A DNA stretch of 64,000 nt from Sphagnum compactum (GCA_965153455.1 OZ234500.1:14321579-14385578); one strand, 5' to 3'. Shown: positions 10,860 through 26,035, counted from the stretch's first letter. The notes: generated by a model not told the origin, from the sequence alone. Numbers and translations are program-made.

Positions 10860-12955
10860 CATACACTTGTAAAAACACATATTTACAAAAAAAACAAAAA
10901 ACCAATGAACAAATGGTCAACATTTAAACCAAACACTTATTGTGAAAAAGAAAGACAACATACAATGATATATCTATATGGGACAAAAGACCTAACTTAA
11001 ACCTTAAACTTAACTTTAAACCTAACCTTAAACCTTTTCTACTTTGTATTGATTTTAATTAATTTTAACTATAGTTGATTTCAACTTAACAATAAATGAT
11101 CATATCCATGGTTAAGTGGCTAAATTATGGTCTAATAATGAACAAAACATCAATACCTTTGGCATCTTATAAATTTTTATTATTGATTTTTGAATATTAA
11201 CTTTGATTATGGTAGATATCTACCATTAACCATGGATATTGATGAGCCATAGTTTGGCAACTAGATTATGGTCTAATAATGAATAAGACATCAATACCCT
11301 TAGCAACTTATAAATTTTTAATTATGCACTTCATGCTTACACCTAAACCTTAAATATCTCAACTTATATTTGAAATATATTAATACATAAACCTTAGATT
11401 TTTCTCCATTATTTAACCATTATTTTCATTTTCATTCAAACATATTATTATTTGTTAAAAATTAACTTTTTTAATCATGTACATAAAGAAAATTAAACAC
11501 ACACACAAAGTCAAAATTGATTTTTCCCCCTTTTTTGGTTTAGATTTATTAAGTGTTTAGTTTTAAACAAAATATTTTTTTCCCCTTTTTTGAATTTAAA
11601 ATTAATTTTTTGTGTTGAAAATTTTCAATTCTCAAAAAAAAAATTATAAAATATTTTCTTGAGAAAAATCTTCATTAAGTCACCATATCACAAAAGAAAA
11701 AAAATTAAAAAAAAATTATATATATATACCCACCCCCTTTCTCCAACCACCCCATCCCACACCGCCAAAAAAATAATTCCTTGAAAAATTAAATAAATCC
11801 CACCTTCCTACTTTGAGAAACAACCAAACTTTTCCTTCCCATGCCACCCAAGAAACAAACCTTTGGGTTAGTCCCCATCCCAAAAACAATTCACCTCTCC
11901 CAATCCCTTTAAAAAAACCTCCTTTGGAAAAGAGTGGAATTATCCCATCCTCCATTCCTCACCCAAAAAAAACCCTTTTGGAAAAGAACAAAAGAAGTTT
12001 TTAACCACTCAACCCTTTGTTTTAAAACTCCACTTACAACTTGTAATTCTTTCAATTTAATTGAATTATCCACTCTTTATACCCATTGAAACCCCATAAT
12101 AAAAAACAAAGTTCCCATGAGAGAGGAAAAAAAATTAAATACCTTAACCCCTTTGCTCTCCCTAAATTTTCACCTATAAACCCTACTGTACTTACACCCA
12201 ACTTTACAAACAAACTTTGTTTGCCCCATGCATGCTTGGTAAAACCTAAAATCATATGTATGCATGTCTACTATCTTAGGGCACTAATAAATTTTTATAA
12301 CATAAACAGCAACAACAATACAAAAAAATAAAATTAAAAATCAATTAAAAATCAATTTCATTTTGATTTTTGTTATTAAATCTTCGTCAAACCTTATTGA
12401 AGTTTTTAAAATAACATAAAATCAATAAAAAAACATTTATATCTCAAAAATAATTTTATATTAATTTTAAAATTGACATGTTTTATTTTAATCAATTCTT
12501 GCATAATTTTTCAAATCTCAATTTAATAAGATTGAAAGGAATTGAAGTTAATTATTTCTATGTTTGTCAAACAATTTTCATTTAAAAAATTAATCATATG
12601 AATTGGATTTTACATTTCATAGTGACATGAAACCTCGTGATACAAAAATGCAAGTGACAACCCAAAAAAAAAATGATATAGAGACATGATCAAATAAGTT
12701 ACCCAACATTCATATTCTGAGAAGAAACCCAACAAATAGATGGATAGACTTTGAAACAACCCATCAATTAGATGGGTGCACCCAAAATTTACACATGCCT
12801 ATCCATTAGCTTGGACTAATAAAAAGCTTACACACAAACCTATAACCTTATCCATTCAGCCAACTTTTGATTCTCCAACCCTTATACCTGTTCAAAAGGT
12901 GTTTCCACAATGCCTCCATAAGATAGAACCAACAAACTATCTTCCTTCATAGATA
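10860..12955. other. AT-rich intergenic with a local duplication
   Basis: About 70-base segments starting ctaaattatggtctaataat (11,112) and ctagattatggtctaataat (11,262) are about 150 bp apart. Inverted words atatccatggttaa (11,103) and ttaaccatggatat (11,226) lie beside them. Near 10,990-11,035 a loose run of ccttaaacctaac words occurs. Homopurine and homopyrimidine runs fill 11,520-12,150. No gene. Confidence 0.5.
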
Positions 12956-12957
12956 GA

Positions 12958-13402
12958 CTAGTGTGGCCTGTGCCATTGGCCCAAATGTTACCATATCTTC
13001 AACTGATTTTTCCTTCCAAAACTTGGTTTTTTGGAATTTATTTTCAATGATAAAAATGATTTTAAAATCAATATCTCCCACATTCTAAATCCAAATCTTA
13101 CCAAATAAATTCCATTAAATCTTGTTCATTGAGATCTTTCCAACAACACCACAGGCACACTCCAACTCCTTCGAAATTTTCAGCTATGATTTAATTTAAT
13201 TTTCAATGAAGAAATCATTCAATATTCAAGAACTTCTACACTGCAAGTCCAAACACCATGAAAGCAAGCCAATGCACCCCTCCTCCTCAAGAGCTTTCCA
13301 AAAACCAAGAATGCAATCTAAAGCATCTTGGTTTGATGAATTTCATAAGTACAAACAAAACAAAACAAACAAACTACCTTCTTTCATAAAGAGATGTGAT
13401 GT
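12958..13402 (+). repeat. Dispersed repeat family G, copy 2
   Basis: Same orientation and landmark order as 8,352-8,785. Here the left edge is preceded by acta, as in the minus-strand copy at 34.2 kb, which helps set the boundary at agtgtggcctg. The right edge runs on to aaactaccttctttcataa, also shared with the 33.8-kb copy, so this is the fullest plus-strand copy. Confidence 0.75.
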
Positions 13403-13404
13403 AA

Positions 13405-15289
13405 TTTTTTTTAATGCATGATACATAAGATTTTTAAAGCTATAGACATGTATTTAAAATGAGCATTAGGTACTTTACAATTGACAAAAGAAAATTATGA
13501 CCTTCACAATGGTCCAATCATTAATACTACTAGTTTTTAAGGACTCAAATTTAGTTAAATAATATATTAATGAAAATAAGTTTAAGAAATTTCACACCAT
13601 GTCAATTGTATGTTATTTTTTATGGACTTTTTATTTGAAAATATTAGATTTTTTGAAAGTCCATATTATTTTTGTAAAAATCATGTTTTCTGTTAAATTT
13701 GTGCACATATGTACAAAATAATGATCTTCAAGTGATATTTTTTTAATAGAAAAATGGCTTGAAATCAATAAGTTAAATTGTTACCTAACTACCTAATCAT
13801 TTCAAAGCTTGAAAAAATACTAACAAATTGTTTCACAAATGGACTTATGGGACCTTTTTTATTTTTGTTTTTTTTTTTGGTCCATTCAACCTTGAGGCTT
13901 GCACTCACACATTATAATTATTCTTATGTAAGGTTTGAGGAATGTATTGACTACTTTTATTAAATGTGATATCACAATCAGGGTGCCCGTGTTTGGACAT
14001 AGGATTTTTAAAAAATTTGTTTTTGCTATCTTCCAAATATACAATCTATACATGGAATAAATTGAAAAAAAAATTATTAGATTAAGGTTAGAGCACACTA
14101 GGGTGGCTAAGTTGCAGCAAATTAGAGTCCTTTTTCAAAGTCCTTTTCTAGTGTACTTAAAAATTGGTTTTAAATATGAATATCTACATTATATTGAAAG
14201 TAACATTGTTTTCCATTCCAATTTCAAGCCATGATGTTATATGACATATAAAATCTATCATAAAATAATTTTTTTTTAAATTATAGTTTTTGGGATTCTG
14301 AAAAGTCCATAACATAATAATTAAATTTACATTCCATTCATTCAATGGATCTCTAGTTTTTTAAACATAATTCATCCAATATCAAAAAGTTTCAAACACA
14401 CAAGACTAACACATTATAAGATAAAAATCCATAACCATGAGTTTTGAAGAGCATGACAAAATTTGTCGCCACGATTCAAAAATCCATTATTCATTAAATA
14501 TTTCAGATTTTGATGTGTTTTTTTGCGCTTTTAAAATGTCAACTCTATTAGCATTACATATGTGATATTTCAATGAAAACATTAACATTTTATATTTAAG
14601 TTTCAAAAAGATGTAGGAAAAATTACAAGTGTGACACCTAAAAAGGGACTTTGTAATGTGCTTTCACCCATAATTCAAACTCTGATAAATTGCATTATGG
14701 TGGTGATTTTTCACATGCGTATGTAATTATGCATAAATATCTTAGTAAAAACCTAGAAATGCAAAAAATGAGTAATATGCATCTATATACAACTTAACAT
14801 GCAATCTTACATGAAAATTTCCTCCACATGTTGTCAACACTTAGGGCCACAAATTCTAAGCCTAGTGAATACAAAAAATCAATGAAATAGCAGAAAAAAA
14901 ATCATTTTCATCAAGTAGCCCTTTTTAAATGGATTATCTAGCCTCCAAATTTTTTATAATATATAATATTTAATCAAATGCATTACATGAACACTGGGAA
15001 CTATAGATGTATGCATTATTTATCCATGAAAAAAATTGAAGTCAATTGCATTGTTTAATACATTCCTTGTGATTCCTTAAAAATGAAAATTACAATTAAG
15101 ACAAGAACTCAAATTATTTAAAAGGACTCCAAAATCTCCACATTAAGCCCCCCCAAAATTGTAGTCACATGTATAATCTTTTTGCAATTAATTTTCTTGG
15201 TAATGTATGGACATCACATCTTGGATTAGTTTTGCTTGCATAAGTATATTTGATTAGTTTTACACTTCTTATAATCAATTATTTTGAAA
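13405..15289. other. AT-rich intergenic; family-B terminal word at 14,651
   Basis: No coding signal. ttgtaatgtgctttcaccca at 14,651-14,670 is the reverse complement of the left-end motif of repeat family B, but the DNA next to it does not match family B. A looser version, gagcacactaggg, lies at 14,092; if paired, they would frame a 580-bp element with poor terminal inverted repeats. Confidence 0.4.
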
Positions 15290-15940
15290 AATTCAACAAA
15301 CGTTGAAAAATTTGAACATATGGAGTATATTCGTGACAAAATAATACCCATCATAAAGTTTGCAAATTTGAATATATATTTCAAAACTAAAATTGTGAAA
15401 GGAATTCTTGGGTAAATTTTTTATTGTGTATGATATTGATATACATTAATTAAATCTAAGAGAGTTTTGAAATTTAAAGTTTTTGGATGAAATTTCATTC
15501 AAAAAATGTGTTTTCTTGTGTTTGTTTAACAATGAATGCATAATAACATCGTATGTTTAGGAAAAAATCATTGCCATATCAAAGAGGAGGAGATTTTATA
15601 AATGAGAATTCCATTATTTTTCCAATTTCTTTTGTTTGGTAATGTTTCATGAATCATAAACATGAGGCCCTATGGCCACTAAAAAATAATAAGTTACATA
15701 TTCTGTGTACATTGATTTTACCCAATCCTCCTCATCTAACCATTGGATCAAAATTAATTTTGATTCAAAATGAACTTTGAGTTCAAAAATGTTGTTGTGT
15801 AAATTTTAAAGTTTTTTACTTGTGTTTAGGATAACCAAAGGATGTCATCAAGATTTTAATTTATTGCGTACTATAATACTTGTTATACATCACCTCTTTT
15901 GAACAAAAGTGGTTTAGGGTTTAATGTGCTTTCACCCAAG
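15290..15940 (-). repeat. Dispersed repeat family B, copy 2
   Basis: Inverted relative to copy 1 at 1,785-2,440. The terminal word gggtgaaagcac is at 15,926-15,937 on the minus strand and the match continues leftwards to about 15,290. The two copies form an inverted pair about 13 kb apart. Confidence 0.7.
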
Positions 15941-18900
15941 ACACCTATATTGTGCTGGTAATTTTGGTTGAAGAAGTACTTTCCAAGGATTAGAAGGCAA
16001 TTTACCTTCTAGCCCCTTGCTCCCATTTCTTCATGATGAATTTCGCAATAATTGACATCTTTTGAATTTTTAATTGAATTTAAACTAAAGAGAAGCCTAC
16101 GTTCCTAAAGGCAATCCTCTTCCTCTTCTATGTTTACACATTGGTAGTTCATTTTTCTACATGGTGGCCTCCTATCTTAATAATACTAAGGTTGCTAAGT
16201 TCGCGTTTATACGTTGGTAGTCCCAAATCCCGATTAAGTGAGGGTTACTGAATATAACCACAATTAAATTTTAAAAAAAATCGTACCTTACGCCTACTTT
16301 CACCTAGGCAATCTTGCCCTCTAGGAAGGAAAACAAAACCTTGGAAATATAACCAACAACCCACCTTCAACTTTGTTGTATGTTGTTCCAAAAAGGATTG
16401 ACTACCTTCAACATTTGGAACTATTACCTTCCATTGTAGCCACCTTCCATGTTGTTGTAGCTACCGTCTAGGGATTACTTTCCAAATTTAAAAGATAGAG
16501 AAAAAATATATAATTGAAAGCTACAATCTTCTACATTAAATAAAAATTAACTACATCTATTTGCAAGTAGTAAAACAAAGGCAATTTTTTTTTTAACACA
16601 ATACACCCCCCCCCCCCCCCCCCCAATTCTCCTCGGAATATCACCAATGACAAAAGTAAATATCTTTTTTATTATTCCTTTCCAACTCTAAACAAACCAC
16701 AACTAGAGATAATGAAAAACCAACAAGGTTCCCAATCACCCATAAGCCATGAAGGCACCTCATCTTTTCCTACAAAATAGGGAGTTGATCCAAATTTCTT
16801 CCACAAGTCCTTAGATATTGGTTAATCATTTGTCAACAACCTTTTCTTCAAGGATTAACTATTAACCTAGTCACTTCATTCCCTAGTCACTAAGAGATGA
16901 TAAATCCAGCATGCCTACCACGAATAACTAAATAAATTACCAGGAGACCCTCTAGGTTAGGTAGACTAAGAGTCTTACCCATTAACAAAAAGGTATAAAC
17001 ATTTTATTTATAAATACACAAACCAATTATTTTCATTTTTTTTTCAAAATTTAACCAAAAAAAGGAAAAATAGTCAAATTTACAATAGAAAAAAAAAATC
17101 CAAAATGTCACAATTTCTTTTGTCAAAAAATAGCAAATTTTCACCTTAAAAAGACACTACTCAAAACTATTGTTTTTTTTTTTTTCATTTTATGTCTATT
17201 ATGGACTTTTATAAATATTTGACAATCTAATCTTCCTAAAAAAATTAACATGGAAGAAAATATAACCATATTTCCCAATGTCTTTAAATATGATTTGTTA
17301 GAACATTGGTTCCAAAAATATTGAAAACATTTAAGATTGAAATGGATGTCCACAATCATGTTGAAAATCCATTAGAAATTGAAGGTTCATTTTCAAAAGT
17401 TCAAATTTATATGATAAAAAAAATTATTTTTGTATCTTCAAGTTTATGAAATATTTATTATCTCATCAACAAATTCTATTACAATATTGAAATCAAAACC
17501 ATAAAATCCATGCCATAATTTTTAAAGGTGATTTCAAATACAATTGGTAACTTGCAAAAATTATGACAACAACATCCATTTTGGTACATGGTGCTCCAAT
17601 TTCTATTTTGATGGGGTTGTAATTTGTTGCATATCAATGCAAATTCTTGCATGCCTTCTTTGGGTTCCAAACAAACATTTAACTCCATTTGCATCTCAAA
17701 ACATACATTAATTCTTGCCTTTTCTATGACATTATTTGCCTCACACCTCCTTTTTTCTTACTTTTTCATTTAGATGCTACAAGTATAATAATTATGTTGA
17801 AGATTTTAAGGAACAATGATAAACCATCTTAATGGCTAAAAAATCTTTGATTTACCCATTATTTAGAAAACACGTTAATTCAATTTTTCAAAGTTTTAAA
17901 AAAAAAATTGACAATACAATTTGTTTTATAGAAATATCTTTGTGTTCAAAATCTTCATGCATGAAGGAAAAAAATGCATTTGCTTATGGACATTTATTCC
18001 AAAGTTGGTTGCAATGTTTATTAGTACATTAAAAAAAAATGTTAATGATTGAACAAGTTTTGAACATCGTATGTAACTTTTTAAACATTATTAAAATATT
18101 TTCCACATTATTTTGTTGATGCCTTATACATGACAAGTACTCCATTGAAGGACCAAATAGTTAAAAAAATTGTTTGAACTTCACTTAGGTTGAAGAAAAC
18201 TATTTTATTTTTTAACAACGAGAGAAATTGAATAGAAAAAATACAATGGATGATGTTTTAATCAATTAATAAAAATTTCGAGCTATAAGCGATTTTATTT
18301 TTCATCAATTGCATTTTTTCATCTTTCATTATCCAATTCCACATAACACATATAACATACCTTAAGAAAAACATGTTATAACATGTGATGAACATTTGTT
18401 ATGTCAAATCAAACTATAAAACAAACATAAAAAATATGTGTCTTCCACTTCATACCACCTTAATGTGTTAAAAACACACTACACTGGATTTTTATGGATG
18501 TCACAATGGGGTCTATTCATGTTAAAAGGAATTGTTAGCAACATACCTCCTTGATCATGATGAAAAAGTATTGTGATAATGTAAAAACACAATGCTTAAA
18601 CAATGTTTATAGAGCGTTTAAATAAATTTTTATACTATTTTACTATTTTTTTAAGCACAAAAAGCAAGCATTACAAGTTTTAAAATGTGTTGTATTTATT
18701 GGATAAATTTCAAACTTATCCAAATGCTTAATTAATATATTAGAGAGGCTCCCATAATAATATACCACACAATTTCAACATTATCTTAATTTATGAGCCT
18801 TGCAAACATGTTAATAATGGACTTGTTATGGCATGAAGTGCCTCCTTTAACAGAGAATACATCCAATGGTAGTTTTTTCCAAATTGGACAAAATATCATT

Positions 18901-21900
18901 CCATAAAACCCAAATGTAGTATGAAGAATACAAAATAGGGACCCAAGTAAATGAATCTTAAATCATAATCCTTCCAACTTCAAAATAATTACACCAAAAT
19001 CATTAATGTTCAATTAAAGGTGGACTTTACAATTGAGGTAAATCATGTGTCACAATTTGCAATTAATGTTTATGGATTTAACAATTAGAATGGAAATTTG
19101 AGAATGTATTCAAAACTTTGAAGCATAACATTTTGAAAGCTTATAACATTTAAAATCAAAATACCAAATAAGAAAAGTATCCAATTTCTGAAAATATTCC
19201 ATCAAAATTTTAATATTTTGTAACATCCATTTTTATGATTGGTATTCTTGAAAAGGTCAATATTTTAAAAAGGTGTTAAAAATGTTTAAAGTGAAGTGGC
19301 TTGAACTTGGACATGGAAACATATTTAACATCATTCAAACACATTTATTTTAAGCCACTTATTATAATTCTTGTAGGTGTAACATCTCTAATACTACCTT
19401 ACTTGCCATTTTGTTAGCACAAAATTCATAGTATTTTGTGAACTATCAGTGGCATATCAATTAAGGAATTCCATTTGAATGTTGTCATGCCTAAATGGTT
19501 ATGAGTATTGGAGGGGCATCAAATAGATTTCAATGTGAGATGGGTGCATCCTTGGCAAACACAATTTAACTAATTTTCTTTCCTTTTATAATTCTTGTCA
19601 ATTTTAACACTTCTAATTATTCCTTAAGCCACTATGTCACGACTCACCATACAAATGTCAATTTTGCAAACTATCATGTGGCATCATCAATTAGGTCATT
19701 TACATTTAATGGTTGTTAAACGAGTGAAAGCACATTACAAGGGGGTCAAAATTGTTGTCACATTGTATTTTTTTTAGGGTCCCATGTTTGAATTTCAACC
19801 GTATCATTATTATGAAGAATTTTCACAATTTGTTTTACGTATCATGGTAGGAAAAAACCCAAATAAGTCAAATTCCAAATAAGCTACATTTTTAATCTAA
19901 TATGATGTGATGTTAAAGTATATTTGTGCCAAAAATATATATGTCACAATGTAATAAAAAATGCAAATATATTCAAAAAATGATTGAAATGATTTTTAAT
20001 CTTTATGGAATTTGTAATATCTATTAAACATTGTGATTCCATATGATTGGAATAAGTTTGTGAGCCATGTGAAAAGTTTGATAATTGTCATATCACAAAT
20101 GGGTGTTTTTGGGGCCAATGACCATAAGTATGTGGTAAATTAACATTTTGACAAACTATCATTTTCAAATGGAAAACGACAAAATATGTGAGGTAGGTCA
20201 TTTTTAAAATTTTCATTTCCAACATTTTTTTGCTTAGTAATTCCAACCCAAACCTAATGTAGTCCAAAAATCATTTTTTTTATTATACTATAAATATACC
20301 ATAAATATACCCATTATTCCTTGAATTCAATCTTTTAATTTTTTTGCCCCAAATAATATTAGATATCATTAACTTTGTGAAAATCAAAATATCAAGCCCA
20401 AACACCAAAAGTGAAACCCAAAATTAAATGTAACACATTTTGTGGAAATATATATTACATACATGTTGTGAAAATGCCCAAAGTGGCCCCTTCACCCTTA
20501 TATTAAACAACAAACAATAATGTTACTGAACGACACACATTTAATACAAAGGGAGAATCCAAACCCTACTCCTCTAATCACGTGCATGAACAAATGAAAA
20601 AATAGTATTAATCATAAAACACATACATGATTGGAGAGGAGCAAGAGATTCAACTTCACAAAGATGAGTCTCCTTGTTCCTCCAAGAAGTTAATAACCTA
20701 AACCCGAAAACCCATTCACATTAAAATTACTACCTAAATTTATTAATCCTCTATTAAGTTAAATTAGGCTAACTAACCCATAAATATCCAAATAGTATTG
20801 ACAATTGTGCTTGATAAAAAAGAATGGGAGATCTTGATTACGTATCAAACTAGAACATGCATGTTGGCATTTAAACTTTTTTGTGGGATTATTATTGCAT
20901 AGCTTGGGATTTGTTCAAAACGTATCTTTTTAAAAATTATAACTCAAGTAAAATAAATAGTTGAGCTTGTTTACATAGATTTTACTCCATGTTGTAGTTT
21001 TTAATATAATTAAATGAAAGTAATTGGTGATTCCAAAACTCTTTTTGACAAAATAGTACCTTCAAATTTCATTGTCTACAAATGTTCAACAATCAACCAA
21101 AGTTTTTTTTTAACATTCCACATAATGTGGACATATTGCATTTTTTGGAATTTCAAATCGTAGAATTGCTAACTTTGGTGAATTTTTGTTAATTGAAATG
21201 TCAAAAAGTTTCATTGAAAATGGAATATGGATGAAATGGGTGATTTAAAATGGTTTTTCCCATCAATTGGACAATGTATAAGTTCAAAATATCTTCCACT
21301 AGCCATACAATTGTTTCCACTATTGAACTTGACTCATAAAACATGTTTTTAGGCTTGGGAGGTGATGACATGGATAATGTATATATTGACTTATGGAGAC
21401 ATTTGTGACCAATATTAATGTTCTAAAAATACATCATTATACAAAACATTCATCACCCCATTTACAACATAAGCTATGTAATGATGTATCATCCAACTTT
21501 CTTGAATTTAGGGAGTTAGAATCCAAGGGATTTTTCTAGGATTCAAACATATTTATTCAACTTTAATCATTCATGAATGACTAATAATGGTATTTCTTGG
21601 GAAGGAAGTTCCAAATTTATGAATTTCACAACCTTTGCTTCATTTTTCTATAAGATCTTAATCCTAATAATTATGTGAAATCATTTTATAAAGATACACA
21701 AACCTTCTCCATTTGTAACATAATGCAAAATTTTGTTAGTAGTTTTTTAGATGTAAGTGATGTTCTGTAATTACATCTATGAACTACTAAATGAATGTTA
21801 TTTGGAATTGTGGCATTTAACACATTACTACTTTACAAATGTTTAAAAAATGACTATGATATATTAATTTTTTTATAATATTGTCATTCCTTTTAAATTG

Positions 21901-22062
21901 AAGTGTGATTTTCATGTTGCATGAATGATAATACTTTGAGAACATAACATCATACAAAAGAAGTTATAATGAAAGATTATTATTCAAAACAAAAAGTGTT
22001 TTTGTTCTCATGAATGACAAACATGAAGGTTCAAGCACTTTATTTAGGTAGTTTAAGTAGTT
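15941..22062. other. Long AT-rich intergenic block, no gene
   Basis: No protein motif could be read on either strand. Visible details: a run of about 21 C at 16,604-16,624; the family-B terminal word gtgaaagcacattacaa at 19,724-19,740 without the rest of that family; and a weak duplication at 19,440-19,500 versus 19,670-19,720 (actatcaNtggcatNatcaatta). Confidence 0.45.
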
Positions 22063-22076
22063 AAATATATATATAT

Positions 22077-22111
<35 letters not shown>
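22063..22111. repeat. (AT)n microsatellite
   Basis: Alternating TA over about 50 bp, interrupted once by gtg. Confidence 0.9.
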
Positions 22112-22112
<1 letters not shown>

Positions 22113-22189
22113 CTAATTAAAACAAGGGAAACAAACAATATTATATTTTGATAAAAATTACTCTTTGCTTCACAAACCTCATGGGCCAC

Positions 22190-22418
22190 AATTTGACAAT
22201 AATAATTGTGCGAAATTTATTTTTCATAGGTTCGTATGGAATAGACACGACTGTTGTATGTCTATTCATGTTGTTTACACACAAAAGTTGTGCACATGAT
22301 TTTCATGTTTAAATAATGCGCAACATTCGTGTTTAAACAATATGAACATATGAAATAATAGATTTATCACAAATTTGGATTGAACCCATGACCCTATAAA
22401 TTTGCGATGCATGTCAAA
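22190..22418 (-). repeat. Dispersed repeat family A, copy 2
   Basis: On the minus strand it repeats the order seen at 9,482-9,812, including gggttcaatcc (a good B-box match), gtttaaacacgaatg and tattccatacgaacc. It is shorter because it holds fewer internal gtttaaac units. Confidence 0.7.
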
Positions 22419-22419
22419 C

Positions 22420-25400
22420 ATGCATGTGTCATATGATTTTTTTTCTTTTCATATATCAATATTTTTTATATTTAATGAGGGGATTTCCTTTAAAGTTATT
22501 ACAACGTGTATTAGAAGTACTATTGAAATGTTGGATGCAATGGTTTTCCATCTATCAACTTTGAACTTATTTACATTTGAATACAAAATATCCAATGTGA
22601 ACATCACATGTACCAATTTGCTTATATCAATGGACCATGATTGATTTTTTTTGGATTATCCATATGTTGTTTGAATTGTTTGCACAAATCTATGCTCTAA
22701 CATATTGTTATTATTCTCACATAGATGATGTTATAAACAAAATACCTTATCTATACCTTGTTCAAGGACTTGTTGCATTTTAGTTTGTAGCTACATTGTG
22801 TGTTTTTTAACCACATTACTTGTAATTAGATTTTTCTTGACATTCTTGTTTCCAAGTGGGTGATCATGACCAAGTTTGTTATATCTTTGTATTGGTAGGG
22901 TTCTTTGGACTAATAGGGTTGCCCTCTTCATGAAATGTTGGAGGTGAAAACACCAATGGTTTTTTAGCATTTCAAAGGTCATTTTTCTTCAACAACTTTA
23001 GTACCTTCATTGTTGTTCACATTACTTCAATCACCTTTATTACAATTTGTCAATTGACATTTGATTTTTGTTTTTTGAAGGTTGGAAGGGTTGGTAATGA
23101 AAATGAACAATTTGTTGTTGGTGTGTTGGTACAATTTTTTGTCCTTTGAGTAGTGATGGAATTCCCATGTTCAATGAAAATTCTCAATGAAAAATTGTGT
23201 TCATTGCAACTTGTCCAATGCAATTAAAAAATGTCCCATGCAATTAAAAATTAGTTGCATCAAACATTTAAAAATTGCATTGTGCACACCATTGTCCAAA
23301 ATTGGGAAGAGTTCACCATTCTCAACCCTATAATATACTTTGTGATTAACATTAGGGCTACATCAAAATGGCAAAAAATTTCAAGTGTCCTTAAAGGAAA
23401 TCCTGAATATTTAAAATTTTCCAAATTATGAATCTTGCAATTTGTGAGTTCATAGCTTTCACATTCGATCTACAATTAATGAGTTCTCAATTACAAAATC
23501 ATCACCCTTATAAATGCTTTTCCAATGCCATATTGCGTGCTTTCAATTTGAGATGTTTTGACCCCTGTTTCTTGAATTTTAATGGTCTAGATTCAAGTTG
23601 TAAATTCGACTTTTGACCTTTCTTTTGTCTATACATCAATGAGGTCCAAATCTCCAAATGGATAATGCTTTAGCCCCAACTAGTATGTTTGAGTCCCAAA
23701 ATATTCTCCCAACCCCCTCCTTCTTCCATGCTTTAGAATTGAAAGTTAGGATTTCTTAACATAATCATGTGAATGTAAATTATATTAGATAAGGATATGT
23801 AATGGGGGTAACACTAAATTTGTGAAATAACAATTTTTATAACTACACTTCTCATTATGTCAATTTCTACCTGATTATAAAATGGTTTCAATTTTTTTTA
23901 ATTAAATAAACAATAGACAGTCAAGTTCAATTGAGACTTACTTGTTTGTTACCATTGATGAAATAATAGGGTGCAAATGAACAATTTTCTTTGAACAACT
24001 AATTTTTCTTTGTTTTATCGCATGGCAAAAGAAAAAATATATAGATGTTGAAACAAAATGCAACATTTTTTTTCGAATTCTTGGAAACAACCAATGGACA
24101 AAAATGTTCCAAAACTTGTTAAGAAAGTTCACACTTTAGTTCCCTATGTTGACACAAAGCAAAGGGGTAGTATCACAAGCAAAAAAAGAAATGGGGTGCA
24201 ACCCAAGGCCAATAAATGTTAGGCAATTGTGGATATTGGGATTTTAATGGAAGACGATTGCTTTGAACCTATGGAATATTGAAAAAGTTCATAAATAGCT
24301 AGGTGGACGAAAATAAAATTCCTTTGAACTCACAACAATTATTTGCTAGCCATGTCCAAGTATTTTACATGAATTTTTGATTGCATGCACAAATTTGCCT
24401 ATATACAAAACATTCTAATTTATTTTTTCAAAATTTGATGAACTAATGATATTCATATAGGTCATTCAAATATTCTAATGGACATATTGAGAGCTAATCA
24501 TGACCAAGATGACACCCATTTTAACAAATGTGATGTATACACCCTAATTCTTGAAGAAATACATTCAACTTACAAAGGCACACTTTGTTCATATCATATC
24601 AAGTGGATGTATTTTGATTGTATCAAAAGAAATAATAGGAAGTCATAGATGTGTCTCTCATGCCAAATAATGGAAAATGTTTTGCGAGATTGGGATGTCC
24701 ATATCAGAAGAAATCACTATGAGAAATTGACTTCAAATTGCATCAAAAAAGTTTTTTTTCCTTGGTAAATCAAGATGTACATATCAAATCCGAAAATTAA
24801 AAATAGATGCAAAATTGGGCACATGCATACATATGATGCTTGATGAAAACATCATAGCGGTTCAATCTTCACTTTGTACCTGAAATTTCGAGAACATTGA
24901 GATGTTCATTAAATATTTGCAAATAAACCAAAAAATATATGAATTGCCATTTTGAACTTCGATTTTGATATTGAACACACTTACCATATTATGGAGTAAT
25001 AAGCCACCAACATATGCAGTGGTTCCTCCTTCAACCTATAAAATCTACTAAAACAATGTTGCATCCAAGGTTTTAATGAACATGTTTACTTTGGCAGATC
25101 TTTCTCAATTCTTCTCCATTTTGAGTGATTGACAATGTTATAGGAGCACCGTCTCAAGCTCTACAAATCATCTTTGAAATACAAAGCCAAAGGACCAACC
25201 AAAAAACAGCAGTCAAGAAAATAGGTTTTTTGAATTGCAAAACATGTTTTGTTTCGTTTTTCTTCATTTTGACCCTTATTATTTTCGAACCTCATAACTT
25301 TCTTATTTCTTATTCATTTTAAACGATTTGAAATGTCATAGAAGGGCCACTGAAGTTTTTAAAATCACGTTGGAACTCTAATAGTAACATATAAGGAATG

Positions 25401-25847
25401 TTTTGGGTGTTTGAAACCTGCCTTTGTAGTGTTTGATGGTTTGTTTTTTTGAATTCCTGACCCTCTGTACTTTTAGGGGCTGTAACTTTTTCATTTCTAA
25501 TTTGTTTTTGACAATTGTTAGCATGTCAGATGCACCAAGACGAAGGGTTCAAGTTTTGTTTGGACACCAGAAATAATGGAGCCCTCCCCTCGAATCCGGC
25601 CTGCCCTGAGCGCTTAAGTGTTCGATCACTGGCTGATTTGCCCTAATCAATAAGTAATACTTGAAGACAAGAAAACAATTAGCCATATTTGAAATTTCAA
25701 TTAGACATAATCGATTTGTTGTCATCTTTTAATATTGGGCATGTTTGTTGGTCCCCAACCCCAAATCAATTGCTCTATTACAAGTATCTTCATCAATGTT
25801 TCTTCTATGAAAATTTTAATGTAGCCTAAGTAAGTGCCTATCATCCC
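22420..25847. other. AT-rich intergenic, no gene
   Basis: No frame with protein-like composition. At 25,270-25,330 and 25,485-25,530 two related segments (ataactttcttatttcttat and taactttttcatttctaatt, each followed by a gNtNgaaatgtca-like word) lie about 215 bp apart. This kind of internal repetition is common in LTR remnants, but no LTR ends or primer binding site are visible. Confidence 0.4.
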
Positions 25848-26035
25848 TAGGAAGATTTAGCCAAATCTGGGCATAAATCACATATGAAATACAAACCTTT
25901 TAATCAACCTTCTATATTCATGAGTACACACTGAAAAGCCAAATATAAAATCTGACAATCACTTCTGGCATTTGAAATGGTCCAAAATCACTTGATTTTC
26001 AAATTTTTGATTATGATTCCAATTCCACACATAAA
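25848..26035 (+). repeat. Dispersed repeat family D, copy 1
   Basis: Shared with 55,133-55,335 in the same orientation. Common words: ggaagatttagccaaatNtggc, tatgaaataNaaa, acacNttgaaaaNccaaatat, cacttctNN and ttgattttcaaattNttgatt. Non-coding. Confidence 0.6.

Noticed and set aside
13979-14000. cagggtgcccgtgtttgg as a hAT-type terminus
   Set aside because: No inverted partner was found within a few kilobases and no 8-bp flank repeat.
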